Shown here: positions 9,715 to 19,250 of the stretch, in pieces
Position numbering within the stretch: position 1 is the first letter of the stretch
Layout of the letters: every line of letters begins with the position of its first letter
Assembly (NCBI GenBank): GCA_039927975.1
Contig: JBDSTZ010000235.1
Span: 1-41,232, forward strand
Origin: JBDSTZ01 sp039927975
GTDB taxonomy: Bacteria > Pseudomonadota > Gammaproteobacteria > Burkholderiales > Burkholderiaceae_D
Reading direction: 5' to 3'
Length of the DNA: 41,232 nt
Notes under the pieces: generated by a model
Seen by the model: only the letters and a program-made list of their open reading frames with translations
The model's database searches: none
What the model was told of the DNA's origin: nothing
Position numbers and translations under genes: made by a program

Positions 9715-11175
9715 ATGAAACCAGATAAGGCTATCGTCACCTATCGCCGTATGCGTAAGCAGCCATTGTGGAGCCTGCTTGCCGCCGATAACGGCCCTAC
9801 CGTACTCGCCCTTCTGCAAGCGACGCTGTACGAGACAGTGCGTAGCTTGCCGGCGTCGATTTTCCATGAGCGCATCGAGCGCGAATTGGAGCGACTGCGC
9901 AACCTCGGCGACGACTTTCCCCAAACTGCGCAGCAGTACGTCGCCACCTGGTTGGCCGCCGGTTACCTCGAACGGCGCTTCCCGTCAGGTTCTCAGGAAG
10001 AACAATACGAGCTAGCCACACCCGCGGTAGAAGCCATTCGCTTTATATCCGGCTTGGTCACGCCTCACAGCGCAGCTACAGAAAGCCGACTCAGCCTGGT
10101 CATCAGTGCGCTGGCCCGCTTATCTGACGATACCGACGGTGATAAGGTGCGCCGCGTCGCACGTCTACGCGCCGAGCAATCCCGCATCGAGCGCGAGATT
10201 GCCGCAGTCGAGCAAGGTGTCCTGCACGTTTTGCCCGAAGCGGCCGCGCTCGAACGCACACGCGAAATTATTGCGCTCGCCGACAACCTGGCCGGCGACT
10301 TCCGGCGAGTGCGCGACCGCTTTGAACAGCTTAATCGCGACCTGCGCGAGCGCATCATGGATAGCGAGGGCAATCGAGGTGATGTGCTCGATGCCCTGTT
10401 CGCCGGTATCGACTTAATTGCCGATAGCGATGCAGGCCGAACATTCTCGGCATTCTGGCGCTTGCTGACCGACCCCGTACAGTCGTCAACACTGGACGAG
10501 GCCCTTGAACAATTAATGTCACGCCAGTTCATGGCAGCCCTAGCGCCGGGCGAGCGGCGATTCCTGCTGCAATTGACGAGTACTTTGCTGGACCAGGGTG
10601 GAATGGTGCACGACGTGCTCCAGTCATTCGCCCGCAGTCTCAAGCATTTTGTGCAGAGCCGCGAATACATGGAGCACCGACGACTTAACCAAGTGCTACG
10701 CGAAGCTCAGCGCGCCGCCATCGCCCTGAAAGAAGCCGTGGGTGCCAGCGACACGCTGTGCTATTCGCTAGCACTGACAAGCAGCAAGCTCAGCTCGTTA
10801 TCGCAATGGGTTCTGCACGACCCGGCCTTGCAGGCTCTGCCTGACACTATGGCCGATGGCGAGACCGCCCAAATTGGTCTCGATACGGTGGGCGAGCTCG
10901 TTGCGCAGTCCGAAATTGATTTCCGAAGCCTAGTATTGCAGGTTCGAAAAGTGCTGGCTTCGTGCTCGCAAGCGACGATCGGGGATGTTCTGAACCATTT
11001 TCCCGCCACGCAAGGCCTAGGGAGCGTCCTCGGCCTTCTCGCTCTTGGCAGCAGGCACGGACTTAACGGCGAGTCCACGGAAACGGTAGCGTGGACAGGA
11101 AGCGACGCTATCTCTCGCAAGGCTAAAATACCGTTAATCTACTTCGTGAGGGAGCGCCTTGATGAACTGGCCTGA
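9715..11175 (+). CDS. jetA: JetA, Wadjet kleisin-like subunit (DUF3375)
   Basis: A 486-residue DUF3375-type protein, the MukF-like kleisin of Wadjet plasmid-defence systems. The opening MKPDKAIVTYRRMRKQPLW followed by LLAADNGP is the DUF3375 pattern of an N-terminal winged helix. Charged helical segments follow (about residues 155-235, RRVARLRAEQSRIEREIAAV). The frame is open upstream to a TTG at 9652; I chose ATG 9715 because it matches the family N-terminus. No strong Shine-Dalgarno sequence is visible. It overlaps jetB by 14 bp. JetABC forms an SMC-like loop extruder that senses small circular DNA, and JetD cleaves it. Confidence 0.88.
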   Translation: MKPDKAIVTYRRMRKQPLWSLLAADNGPTVLALLQATLYETVRSLPASIFHERIERELERLRNLGDDFPQTAQQYVATWLAAGYLERRFPSGSQEEQYELATPAVEAIRFISGLVTPHSAATESRLSLVISALARLSDDTDGDKVRRVARLRAEQSRIEREIAAVEQGVLHVLPEAAALERTREIIALADNLAGDFRRVRDRFEQLNRDLRERIMDSEGNRGDVLDALFAGIDLIADSDAGRTFSAFWRLLTDPVQSSTLDEALEQLMSRQFMAALAPGERRFLLQLTSTLLDQGGMVHDVLQSFARSLKHFVQSREYMEHRRLNQVLREAQRAAIALKEAVGASDTLCYSLALTSSKLSSLSQWVLHDPALQALPDTMADGETAQIGLDTVGELVAQSEIDFRSLVLQVRKVLASCSQATIGDVLNHFPATQGLGSVLGLLALGSRHGLNGESTETVAWTGSDAISRKAKIPLIYFVRERLDELA

Positions 11176-11854
11176 ACAGGAGAACGCCTCACCCGTGCCG
11201 CCTCCGGATAGTGCACAGCCGACGGCTCTGTTCCTCAACGACAGCGGTTCGCTCCCTCCGGAAACGCGCCGCGTGCTCGTGCAATTGCTCTCCGGTCCGT
11301 CGCTTGAAGCAAAGCGCCACGCTAGGCTGTGGCCGGTGTTGTTGCGCGACGAAGTTATTGTGCGCAGCCGTCTTGGTGACCTGTTCCTCGAACTGATCAT
11401 CGACCGCGATTCACAGGTTGCCTTCACCAGTCAGGTCGAAGCGGGCGAACTCGAGATCCCGATTCTGCTGCGGCGCGCCCAACTTACCTTCATCGATTCG
11501 GTGTTGCTCTTGTTCCTGCGCCAGAGATTGACACAGGCCCAATCTCAAGGGGAAAGAGGCGTGATCGCGCGCGACGAGATAATCGAGAATTTGCTGCCAT
11601 ATGAACGCGCCGTGAGCACCGACCGCGCCGGGTTCACCAAGCGCGTTCATGCGTCGGTGGAAAAACTCAAGAAGCACAATATTCTGCAAAAGATCCGCGG
11701 TAGCGATGAGCGCTTTGAAATTGCCGCTACACTTAAATTGCTGTTTGCGGCGGAACAGATTGTTGCCCTCACCGCACTCTATAACCGCATGGCCGCCGGC
11801 GACGCGCCGCAACTCGATCGCCAGCCGCTCGACGAGGAGGACGATCCAGTATGA
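11162..11854 (+). CDS. jetB: JetB, MukE-like subunit (DUF4194)
   Basis: A 230-residue DUF4194-type protein, the MukE-like winged-helix partner of JetA. The ATG at 11162 follows GTGAGGGAG at a good distance and is preferred over an adjacent TTG. The core includes LLSGPSLEAKRHARLWPVLL and LRRAQLTFIDSVLLLFLRQR. A C-terminal winged-helix stretch shows VEKLKKHNILQKIRGSDERF. It ends in an ATGA overlap with jetC, and a GAGGAGGA Shine-Dalgarno for jetC lies inside its last codons, implying translational coupling. Confidence 0.87.
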   Translation: MNWPEQENASPVPPPDSAQPTALFLNDSGSLPPETRRVLVQLLSGPSLEAKRHARLWPVLLRDEVIVRSRLGDLFLELIIDRDSQVAFTSQVEAGELEIPILLRRAQLTFIDSVLLLFLRQRLTQAQSQGERGVIARDEIIENLLPYERAVSTDRAGFTKRVHASVEKLKKHNILQKIRGSDERFEIAATLKLLFAAEQIVALTALYNRMAAGDAPQLDRQPLDEEDDPV

Positions 11855-14800
11855 AGGCGCCCCTCTACCTATTATCGCAGCAAGAGCAGTTCCGCATGAC
11901 TCGACTGCAGGTTTTTAATTGGGGCACTTTCGGCGGCGTACACGACGTGCCAATCAGCGAACGAGGCTTCCTCATTGTTGGTCGGTCCGGCGCTGGCAAA
12001 TCTACCCTGCTCGACGCGTTTTCGGCCCTGTTGGTGCCGCCGCGCTGGATTGATTTCAACGCCGCAGCCCGTGAGGCTGACCGGGCAGGCCGTGATCGCA
12101 ACTTGGTCAGTTACGTTCGAGGAGCCTGGGCCGCACAAAGCGATGCCAGCTCAGGAGAGGCGGCAACGCGCTACCTAAGGGCGGCCACCACCTGGTCCGC
12201 AATTGCACTGAACTATCACAATGCGAACGGGCGCGATGTAACGCTGGTTCAGCTATTTTGGTTGCGTGGTAATAGCAATGCTAACGCGGATGTTAAGCGT
12301 CTCTTCCTGGTGCTTGAACGCCCCTTCGATGTGCGCGAAATCGCGCAGTTCGGCAGCCAGAATTTCGATGTGCGGAAGCTCAAGACCGCGCTTCCCGATG
12401 TGTTCATTCGCGATGAGTTCCGTCCTTACTGCGAGCGCTTTTGTCGTTTGCTTGGTATCGAAAGCGAGATGGCACTTCGCTTACTGCACAAAACGCAGTC
12501 GGCCAAAAATGTGGGTGACCTCAACACTTTTCTGCGCGACTTCATGCTCGACAAGCCAGAAACATTTGAGGTAGCCAACCGCCTGGTCAACGAATTCGCT
12601 GAACTCAACGCGGCCCACCAAGCGGTGGTTACGGCGCGCCAGCAAGTACAAACCTTAGCACCGGCCCGCGCACGCCATCAGCAGATGGCGACGCTGCACT
12701 TACAGCGAAACGAACTTGATGAATTGCGCCTTGGCATGAACAGCTATCGCGAACAACTGCGCATTCATTTGTTGATCGCTCACCTCACTTCGCTGCGAAT
12801 TGAAGCAGAGGGACTAGCTGGCCAAGTGCAGCACCATGCCGCCGTACTAGAAAACCGCGTCGCGCTGCAACGCAACCTCGAACAACAGCAGCGCAAGGCC
12901 GGAGGAGAACAGATTACCGCGTTGGAGAACGAGAAATCCATGCTGGATACTCAGCGAAGCGAACGCATGCGGAAACGCAAACAAGCCCTCGATGCTTGCA
13001 ACGCGCTGGGCTGGGAGTTCCTCGGAAGCCCGACTGGCTTTGCCGCGCTTGGCGGAAAGGCGCGAGCCGAGATTGAAGACTGGCAGCGCGACGGAGCCGC
13101 GCATGAACAGTTATTGGCACTCGACCGCACGCTAACCGAAATCAAGCGCCGTCATGATGGCGTGACGCAAGAGGTAGATTCATTACGCCGTCAACCATCG
13201 AGCATTCCGGCGCCAATGCTAAAGCTGCGCGCTGCGATCGCTGCGGCTATCGGCATTGCCGAGAGCGCACTGCCATTTGTAGGCGAATTGATCGAAGTGC
13301 GACCAGAGGAGGCGCAGTGGCGCGGCGCTATTGAACGGGTCCTGTACGGCTTCGCCGTTTCAATATTGGTCGACGAAAGTAACTATGTAGCCCTGTCTAG
13401 CTATATCAACGAAACCTATCTTGGGGCGAAATTGATTTATTTCCGCACTGGTCGCGGTAACGAACATGCGCATGCGCGAACTATGAACGTTAACTCGCTC
13501 ATCACCAAGGTGGCCGTCAAGCAATCTGCGTTTTCCTCCTGGCTCGAAGGTGATCTACGCGTGCGTTTTGACTACGAATGCGTGGAATCTCTCAAGAGCT
13601 TTCGCGCCGCTAGCGACCGCGCCATGACGCGAGAAGGCCTGGTCAAGCACAGTCGCGCACGCCACGAAAAGAATGATCGCAGCAATATCGATGCGCGCAA
13701 CAACTGGGTGCTCGGTTTTGACAACCGAGACAAGCTCGCGCTGTTCGAGAGCGATGAACTGGCATTGCGCGAACAAATGAATACCTTGCAGCAGCAGATC
13801 AAAAACTTACGCACTGAAGTCGCTAGCCGTGCCGGGCGCCTCCTGCAATGCCAGACGCTCGTCAACTTGCAATGGCAGGAAGTCGATGCCTTACCGCTTG
13901 CCGACCGCATAGCCGCAATCGATCGGCAATTGGCAAGCATCCGCGACGGCAATACGACATTGAAGGCAATCGATGAGCGCTTGCGAGAGCAACTCGACTT
14001 GGTGAAAAAGGCAGAGAAAGCTGAGCGAGACGCCAACGTAGACTGGGGCACAACAAAGAAGCTGATTGATTCGGAGGAGTCCCAACTGAGCGCGCTACGC
14101 GCTGACCCGTCGATCGTGCGGCTGACGCCATTTCAGCGCGTCGGATTGGACGAACGCTTCGCCTGTTTGCAGTATGAGGTGACGCTTAAAGATGTGGACA
14201 CCGCCGACCGCGCTGTTGGAAAAAGTTTGAATGATGATTTCACTACCCTGAACAACGACATCGCAGATTGCGTTAAATTCATCGAGGCCCAGTTCGCGGT
14301 GTTCATTGGAAACTGGAAAGCAGAGGCCGAAGGTATTGATGCCACGCTGGCCTCCTCAAGTGACCTGTTCGGCAAGCTAGCACGGCTCGAAACCGACGGA
14401 TTGCCGGCCCATGAACAGCGTTTCTTCGAATTGCTGCAAAATCAGAGCAATCAAAACTTGGCTGCGCTGTCGACCTATCTCAACGATGCACGCAAGGCCA
14501 TCCTTACGCGAATGGAACTGGTCAACGAGAGTCTGCAGCAGGTGCCTTTCAACCAGAGTATTGGGCGCACCACCTATTTGCAAATCCAACCGAAAGACCG
14601 GCAACTTCCGGAAGTACGCCAGTTCAAACAGGATATTCTCAAGGCACTTAGTCATGCCTGGAATGACGACCCGGAACAAGCGGAAGTAAGATTCGTCGAA
14701 TTGCGTCAGCTGGTTGTGCGACTAGCAAGCCAGGACACTGAGCAGCGTCGCTGGCGCGAGGCGGTGCTTGATGTCCGCATGCATGTCGAGTTCATTGGAA

Positions 14801-15225
14801 AGGAATACGATAATCACGGAGTCGAGCAGGAAGTACATGAAAGCGGTGCTGGCAAGTCCGGTGGACAACGCCAGAAACTGGCCACCACGGTACTCGCGGC
14901 GGCCTTGCGCTACCAGCTTGGCGGCACTGAAGATGGCGTGCCATCGTACGCTCCGGTAGTGCTGGATGAAGCGTTCGATAAGGCCGACAACGAATTTACC
15001 GCCCTTGCGATGAATATTTTTGCCAATTTCGGCTTTCAAATGATCGTCGCCACCCCCTTGAAATCTGTAATGACACTAGAGCCTTTTATCGGTGGCGCGT
15101 GCTTCGTCGACATTCGTGACCGGCGCAACTCGGGAGTGCTACTGATCGAATACGATGACGAGCAGCGCCGCTTAAAGTTGTCCGACGATGTACGCAGCGA
15201 GGCTCAGATTGAAACTGCCAGCTAA
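11851..15225 (+). CDS. jetC: JetC, SMC-like ATPase of the Wadjet system
   Basis: A 1124-residue SMC/MukB-like ATPase with head halves at the two ends and long coiled coils between them. Walker A GRSGAGKS is at residues 44-51. The ABC signature SGGQRQK starts at 1003. Walker B PVVLDEAFDKAD follows, with catalytic Glu at 1040. The middle (about residues 240-960) is rich in Glu/Arg/Gln heptad-like helices, interrupted near 450-560 by a hinge-like globular segment (PFVGELIEVRPEEAQWRGAI). The length fits JetC. ATP hydrolysis drives DNA loop extrusion in characterised homologues. Confidence 0.92.
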   Translation: MKAPLYLLSQQEQFRMTRLQVFNWGTFGGVHDVPISERGFLIVGRSGAGKSTLLDAFSALLVPPRWIDFNAAAREADRAGRDRNLVSYVRGAWAAQSDASSGEAATRYLRAATTWSAIALNYHNANGRDVTLVQLFWLRGNSNANADVKRLFLVLERPFDVREIAQFGSQNFDVRKLKTALPDVFIRDEFRPYCERFCRLLGIESEMALRLLHKTQSAKNVGDLNTFLRDFMLDKPETFEVANRLVNEFAELNAAHQAVVTARQQVQTLAPARARHQQMATLHLQRNELDELRLGMNSYREQLRIHLLIAHLTSLRIEAEGLAGQVQHHAAVLENRVALQRNLEQQQRKAGGEQITALENEKSMLDTQRSERMRKRKQALDACNALGWEFLGSPTGFAALGGKARAEIEDWQRDGAAHEQLLALDRTLTEIKRRHDGVTQEVDSLRRQPSSIPAPMLKLRAAIAAAIGIAESALPFVGELIEVRPEEAQWRGAIERVLYGFAVSILVDESNYVALSSYINETYLGAKLIYFRTGRGNEHAHARTMNVNSLITKVAVKQSAFSSWLEGDLRVRFDYECVESLKSFRAASDRAMTREGLVKHSRARHEKNDRSNIDARNNWVLGFDNRDKLALFESDELALREQMNTLQQQIKNLRTEVASRAGRLLQCQTLVNLQWQEVDALPLADRIAAIDRQLASIRDGNTTLKAIDERLREQLDLVKKAEKAERDANVDWGTTKKLIDSEESQLSALRADPSIVRLTPFQRVGLDERFACLQYEVTLKDVDTADRAVGKSLNDDFTTLNNDIADCVKFIEAQFAVFIGNWKAEAEGIDATLASSSDLFGKLARLETDGLPAHEQRFFELLQNQSNQNLAALSTYLNDARKAILTRMELVNESLQQVPFNQSIGRTTYLQIQPKDRQLPEVRQFKQDILKALSHAWNDDPEQAEVRFVELRQLVVRLASQDTEQRRWREAVLDVRMHVEFIGKEYDNHGVEQEVHESGAGKSGGQRQKLATTVLAAALRYQLGGTEDGVPSYAPVVLDEAFDKADNEFTALAMNIFANFGFQMIVATPLKSVMTLEPFIGGACFVDIRDRRNSGVLLIEYDDEQRRLKLSDDVRSEAQIETAS

Positions 15226-16378
15226 TGTGCACCAATTGCTGGTGCGACGCTTCGAGTTCAAGCACCGCGACTGGCTAGTTGGAGATGAACCTGCATCGTT
15301 CTGGCCACTGACGATAGCACTCGGCATGCCTACCGAGACCGTCGCGCTAAAGCAGATCGATACTGTGCGTGCCTGGGTAAATGCCTGGCGCGACTGGCAA
15401 GGGGAAGGCGACCTCTATTGGTCGACGCCGCGCTGGCGGGTGCTGGGTAGCCAGCGCCTGCCCGACAAATTGGTGCTCGCTACCGCACGCCAGGCTGCCG
15501 CATGGGCGGGAGAACTTGATCGGTGGACCAGGGCCGCGGATCGAGAGGCTATGCTTACCCGACGCTGGCCGCGATTTGCGCGGCGGCTCGGCAGCTTGTT
15601 CGCTGTGCTAGCCGACTATTCAGAAGCCGACTTCCAACGTCTTGTAGATGTGCTTGATTGGATCAACTCCAATCCTGCGTCCGGTCTATACCCGCGCCAG
15701 TTACCGATCGCCGGACTCGTCACGAAATGGCTCGACTCGCGGCGGCCCGTGTTGGCCACTTTAGTATCCTTTTTAAGCGAAGATGAATTAGGCGAGGCTG
15801 ACTTTTACAGCCTATGCGGACTACGTCGCATGCCGCCCCAGATACGTCTTCGAATTCTCGATCCGAACTTAAGGGCACTCGTACGCGGAATCGGCGAGAT
15901 CACCGCGCCGGTCGATCAGATCGCGGAACTCAACTTACCGGCATTAAGTGTGCTCATTGTTGAAAATCTCCAGAGTGGACTTGCACTGCCCGACTTACCC
16001 GGCACAGTCGCCATCATCGGTCTCGGTTATGGGGTCGACTTGCTCGGGCAAATCTCCTGGTTGCGCAACATCCAGGGTAGGTACTGGGGCGATCTTGACA
16101 CCCACGGCTTTGCTATTTTGAATCGTGCGCGTACATACTTACCCAATCTGGACTCCTTTCTCATGGACGAAAAAACAATGAAGGAATTTTCGTCCCTGTG
16201 GGGTACAGAAAGCAGACAACACTCTGGCGCAGTACTAAAGTTGCTAACGGATGATGAGCAAAACGTGTACGAGGCGCTGAAGCGGAACCTATGGGGGCAA
16301 AATTTGCGGCTCGAGCAAGAGCGAATTGCTTGGCCTAACGTCTGCGCCGCGTTATATCGTGACGGAGGAGCACAATAG
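15188..16378 (+). CDS. jetD: JetD, Toprim-like nuclease of the Wadjet system
   Basis: A 396-residue protein with a DUF3322-like N-terminus (KLPANVHQLLVRRFEFKHRD) and a DUF2220 Toprim-like C-terminus. The likely metal-binding acidic residues are present: Glu259 in LIVENLQSG, and Asp302 and Asp304 in YWGDLDTHGFAIL. JetD homologues cut plasmid DNA trapped by JetABC, so the nuclease looks intact. It overlaps jetC by 38 bp. The ATG at 15188 lacks a Shine-Dalgarno sequence; TTG 15209, preceded by GAGG, is an alternative start shortening the protein by 7 residues. Confidence 0.9.
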   Translation: MYAARLRLKLPANVHQLLVRRFEFKHRDWLVGDEPASFWPLTIALGMPTETVALKQIDTVRAWVNAWRDWQGEGDLYWSTPRWRVLGSQRLPDKLVLATARQAAAWAGELDRWTRAADREAMLTRRWPRFARRLGSLFAVLADYSEADFQRLVDVLDWINSNPASGLYPRQLPIAGLVTKWLDSRRPVLATLVSFLSEDELGEADFYSLCGLRRMPPQIRLRILDPNLRALVRGIGEITAPVDQIAELNLPALSVLIVENLQSGLALPDLPGTVAIIGLGYGVDLLGQISWLRNIQGRYWGDLDTHGFAILNRARTYLPNLDSFLMDEKTMKEFSSLWGTESRQHSGAVLKLLTDDEQNVYEALKRNLWGQNLRLEQERIAWPNVCAALYRDGGAQ

Positions 16379-16536
16379 ATGCGCTGAATGGATTGACCTC
16401 TTCTGAGATCAGTCCGCGTCAGTCCCAGATTCCGAAAACTCGTTGTTGTCACCGAAGAGGCGCCACCCTCGCTGATGCCTTGACGCTCCACGTCATTAGT
16501 ACAAAGCAAAGTAAAGCGCGGCGGGCGACGAAACGG

Positions 16537-17685
16537 CTATATTTTTTCCTCTATTGAGGTAATGACGTCGATTCCATCAATACTGACTCCATAGTGCCTT
16601 TGCCGGTGGCAGTTCGGACAGAGGGCAATCGCGTTCTCTACCGTATCGTCGCCCCCGTTGGCTAAGTGAACACGGTGGTGTACTTCGAGATATGGGGTTC
16701 CATCCGTGAGCCGATTAAACGGGGCCGGGTTTGAACAACCGCCACAAATTCCTCTTGCACGAAATAACACTTCAGCTATCACGTCACTATTTCGATCGTA
16801 CACGGTCGAAACAACTCTGAACTTTGCTGGCTTTTTTGGGGCCTTCGCAAGTCGAGCCAATCGCAGGCCGCGAGACGATCCTTGGGAGCGCGCTATCGAT
16901 TTCGAGAGTCGGTTAGCGACGAACTCCGAATCCGAAACGGGACCTTGGACTTCGCTATTTTTGCGCGACAACACAAAAGCTTTTGATGAGTCCGCATTGT
17001 TAAGGAGCGTTTCGTAGGCGAACAATCCAGCGAAGACGAAGTCAGCGTTAGCCTTCTGCCGAACGAAGGTGACTATGGGCAAACCGACGTTTTTGAGTAT
17101 CGCCTTGTTGGCCTTGAAGTCCTCATTAAATTTTCCGCTGATCGCCTTCAAATAATATTTTAGTTTCGTTGGCTCTTCAATCCATTCGTTGGGATAAGCG
17201 CCGTCCGAAAGCGTAGCCTTAATGATGACCGCTGTAGGTTCACCGTCTGCTTCGAGAACGAACATACCACCGGCGCGGGTGTCGTAGTTACGTGCCAATA
17301 TGAGAATGTCGTATGGACTATACGTTTCTCCGATGATGAAGTCGGTTATTCGCGAACAGTCTCCAGACCACTGCTGAAACTTTAACTCGAACTCTGCGAC
17401 GATATCCTCGAAAGTTTGCAAGCCGCATTTCTTCATCGCGACATACATTGGATCATCGTGGCTGACATCGAATCGCTTCAAGAAAATGCGAAGATCGCCG
17501 ACGCGTTTAAATCTTGAAATCCAGACTCGGGAGTTCCTAACTTTATTCTTAAGCGCATCCGGTAAATCGCTGTTCAACGCCGGCAACAGCACCTCGTGCT
17601 GCACGAAGGCAATCGCGAGATCTATGGGCGATGCGGCTGCTAACGAGGTGGGGCCAATGGACAAATCCAAATCGACCGTACTCAT
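16537..17685 (-). CDS. HNH endonuclease with CxxC zinc site
   Basis: A 382-residue protein convergent with jetD. The C-terminal HNH nuclease has GICGGC (Cys314, Cys317), YLEVHHRVHLANGGDDTVEN (His336/His337) and CPNCHRQRH (Cys356, Cys359, His360). This is the zinc-binding HNH layout of McrA-like and other defence nucleases. The N-terminal 300 residues were not firmly recognised. The segment ILARNYDTRAGGMFVLEADG followed by YPNEWIEEPTKLKYYLK recalls modified-base-reader domains fused to HNH nucleases (a guess). Its GC content is clearly lower than the flanking core genes. A role in restriction of foreign DNA is inferred from the domain and the jet neighbours. Confidence 0.8.
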   Translation of the reverse strand: MSTVDLDLSIGPTSLAAASPIDLAIAFVQHEVLLPALNSDLPDALKNKVRNSRVWISRFKRVGDLRIFLKRFDVSHDDPMYVAMKKCGLQTFEDIVAEFELKFQQWSGDCSRITDFIIGETYSPYDILILARNYDTRAGGMFVLEADGEPTAVIIKATLSDGAYPNEWIEEPTKLKYYLKAISGKFNEDFKANKAILKNVGLPIVTFVRQKANADFVFAGLFAYETLLNNADSSKAFVLSRKNSEVQGPVSDSEFVANRLSKSIARSQGSSRGLRLARLAKAPKKPAKFRVVSTVYDRNSDVIAEVLFRARGICGGCSNPAPFNRLTDGTPYLEVHHRVHLANGGDDTVENAIALCPNCHRQRHYGVSIDGIDVITSIEEKI

Positions 17686-17775
17686 TAACGAGCAAAGCCG
17701 ATAACCGTTGCGCTACGAGGGGAAGTTAAAATATAGAATAGAGATAGTCGCATGAGGTAGCACTAAGACGGTTAA

Positions 17776-17809
17776 CTAAAAGATATTGAACATATCTTAC
17801 ATCTTTTAG
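17776..17809. repeat. AT-rich inverted repeat between HNH gene and secretion locus
   Basis: An outer dyad CTAAAAGAT (17776-17784) / ATCTTTTAG (17801-17809) encloses a second, mutually exclusive dyad AAGATAT-TGAAC-ATATCTT (17780-17798). It lies upstream of the HNH gene and downstream of the HlyD gene. It could be a terminator-like structure or a regulator site; I cannot tell which. Confidence 0.5.
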
Positions 17810-17879
17810 CTTGCTTGGTACGCGACATTTTCTCTAAAGCTGGAATTCTTAGGAGGTTGGCATCGGCAATCCGTCCACG

Positions 17880-19250
17880 TCACCCACCAATCTGCCTGAA
17901 CGGATCCAGCGCCAGATCGATCAACCGCCGCTCGCGCACAACAATTTCAGCGACGGCCGTCATGCCATAACGCAGCGGGTAACTGGTCTCCCCCACCTGG
18001 TAGTGATCCTGTTCCAGCGTCACCCTCCCCTCATACACCGGCTGCTTGCTCTCCCGCCCCGGCTTGGTGGCCGGCGAAATGAATTGCAGCGTGCCGCGGA
18101 TCAGCCCATACCGCTGATACGGAAAGGCATTGAACTTCAGCTGCACCGCCAAGCCCTCGCGCAGGAAGGCGCGGTCGTGCTCGGCGATCTCGATCTTGAG
18201 CACCGGCCGCGCATCCTTCGGCGCGATGCCGCCCAGCGGCGCGTTGGCCTGGACCTTGTCGCCGGTCTGGGTCGAGGTGACGTCGGTGATCACGCCATCC
18301 ACCGGCGCGACGATCAGCAGGAAGTTGTCCTTGTCGATGTTTTCAAACTTGATACGCGCGGCGGCGTCCGCCACCAGCCGCGCCGTTTGCACTTGCAGCC
18401 GCAATTTGTCCTCGACGTTGGCCACTTCGCGCTCGGCCGCCTCCGACTGCAAGCGCAGCTTGGTCAATTCCTGGCCGCTGGTTTCCAGCTGCCCTCTGGC
18501 TTCGGTCGATTCCAGGCTTTGCCTCGCCCCCAGCTCGCTCACGCGCGATTGCGCCACGCGCAGCGCGTTGTCCGCCGCCAGCAGCGCGTTGCGCTTGTTC
18601 TCGACTTGCAGCTGCGACACCCCTCCTCCGCCCGGCATGGCGAACAGCCGGGCGTATTTGTCGGCCTCGTCCTTGGCGGCGTCGCGCGCACGCTTGGCGT
18701 CCTCGACATTGGTGCGCACCTCCTGCTGCTGCGCGCGCTGGCCTTCGGCGAGCTTGCTGGTGCCTTCGCCCAGCCTGCGCTGGTGTTGGCGTTCCTCCAC
18801 GTTGGTCGCTTCGCGCAAGGCGGCGGCGCGGCGCTCCATCAGCGCTTTCTTTTCGGGGAATTCGCGCCACTCGCGCTCGGCGTCTTCAAGCTTCAGGCGC
18901 GCTTCAAGCGCGTTCCTGGCCGCCTCGATCGCGCCGCGCGCGTAGATTCTCGCCACCACGTCGCCCTTTTTCACGGGTTGTCCCTCGGCGATGAAGATGT
19001 TGGCCAGCTCGCCATCAATGGGCGCGTACAGGCGCCGCACCTCGGACGCCGGCGCCAGCGCCCCGCCCGCCGTCACCAGCACGTCGGCGTGGCCGAAGAA
19101 CGACCACACCAGGCCGGCCAGCACCAGCGCCACCATGGCGTAGATCAGCGCCTGGGTGTAGCGCCACGGGTCGGCGGTGAGGATGCCGATGCCTTCGGCG
19201 CTGTGGTCCTCGAGCGCTTCGGTCAGCGGTTTAAGGAGTCGCTGGTTCAT
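17880..19250 (-). CDS. HlyD-family membrane fusion protein (type I adaptor)
   Basis: A 456-residue periplasmic adaptor linking an inner-membrane ABC exporter to an outer-membrane channel. One membrane segment lies at about residues 33-52 (ALIYAMVALVLAGLVWSFFG). A biotinyl-lipoyl-like half follows (VRRLYAPIDGELANIFIAEG). A long coiled-coil hairpin spans about residues 105-290. The second lipoyl half is VAPVDGVITDVTSTQTGDKV, and the beta-barrel region includes VLKIEIAEHDRAFLREG. The start overlaps the upstream FHA gene by 20 bp. The C39 ABC exporter at 33733-36801 and the NodT-like channel at 20833-22248 are the natural partners. Confidence 0.9.
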   Translation of the reverse strand: MNQRLLKPLTEALEDHSAEGIGILTADPWRYTQALIYAMVALVLAGLVWSFFGHADVLVTAGGALAPASEVRRLYAPIDGELANIFIAEGQPVKKGDVVARIYARGAIEAARNALEARLKLEDAEREWREFPEKKALMERRAAALREATNVEERQHQRRLGEGTSKLAEGQRAQQQEVRTNVEDAKRARDAAKDEADKYARLFAMPGGGGVSQLQVENKRNALLAADNALRVAQSRVSELGARQSLESTEARGQLETSGQELTKLRLQSEAAEREVANVEDKLRLQVQTARLVADAAARIKFENIDKDNFLLIVAPVDGVITDVTSTQTGDKVQANAPLGGIAPKDARPVLKIEIAEHDRAFLREGLAVQLKFNAFPYQRYGLIRGTLQFISPATKPGRESKQPVYEGRVTLEQDHYQVGETSYPLRYGMTAVAEIVVRERRLIDLALDPFRQIGG

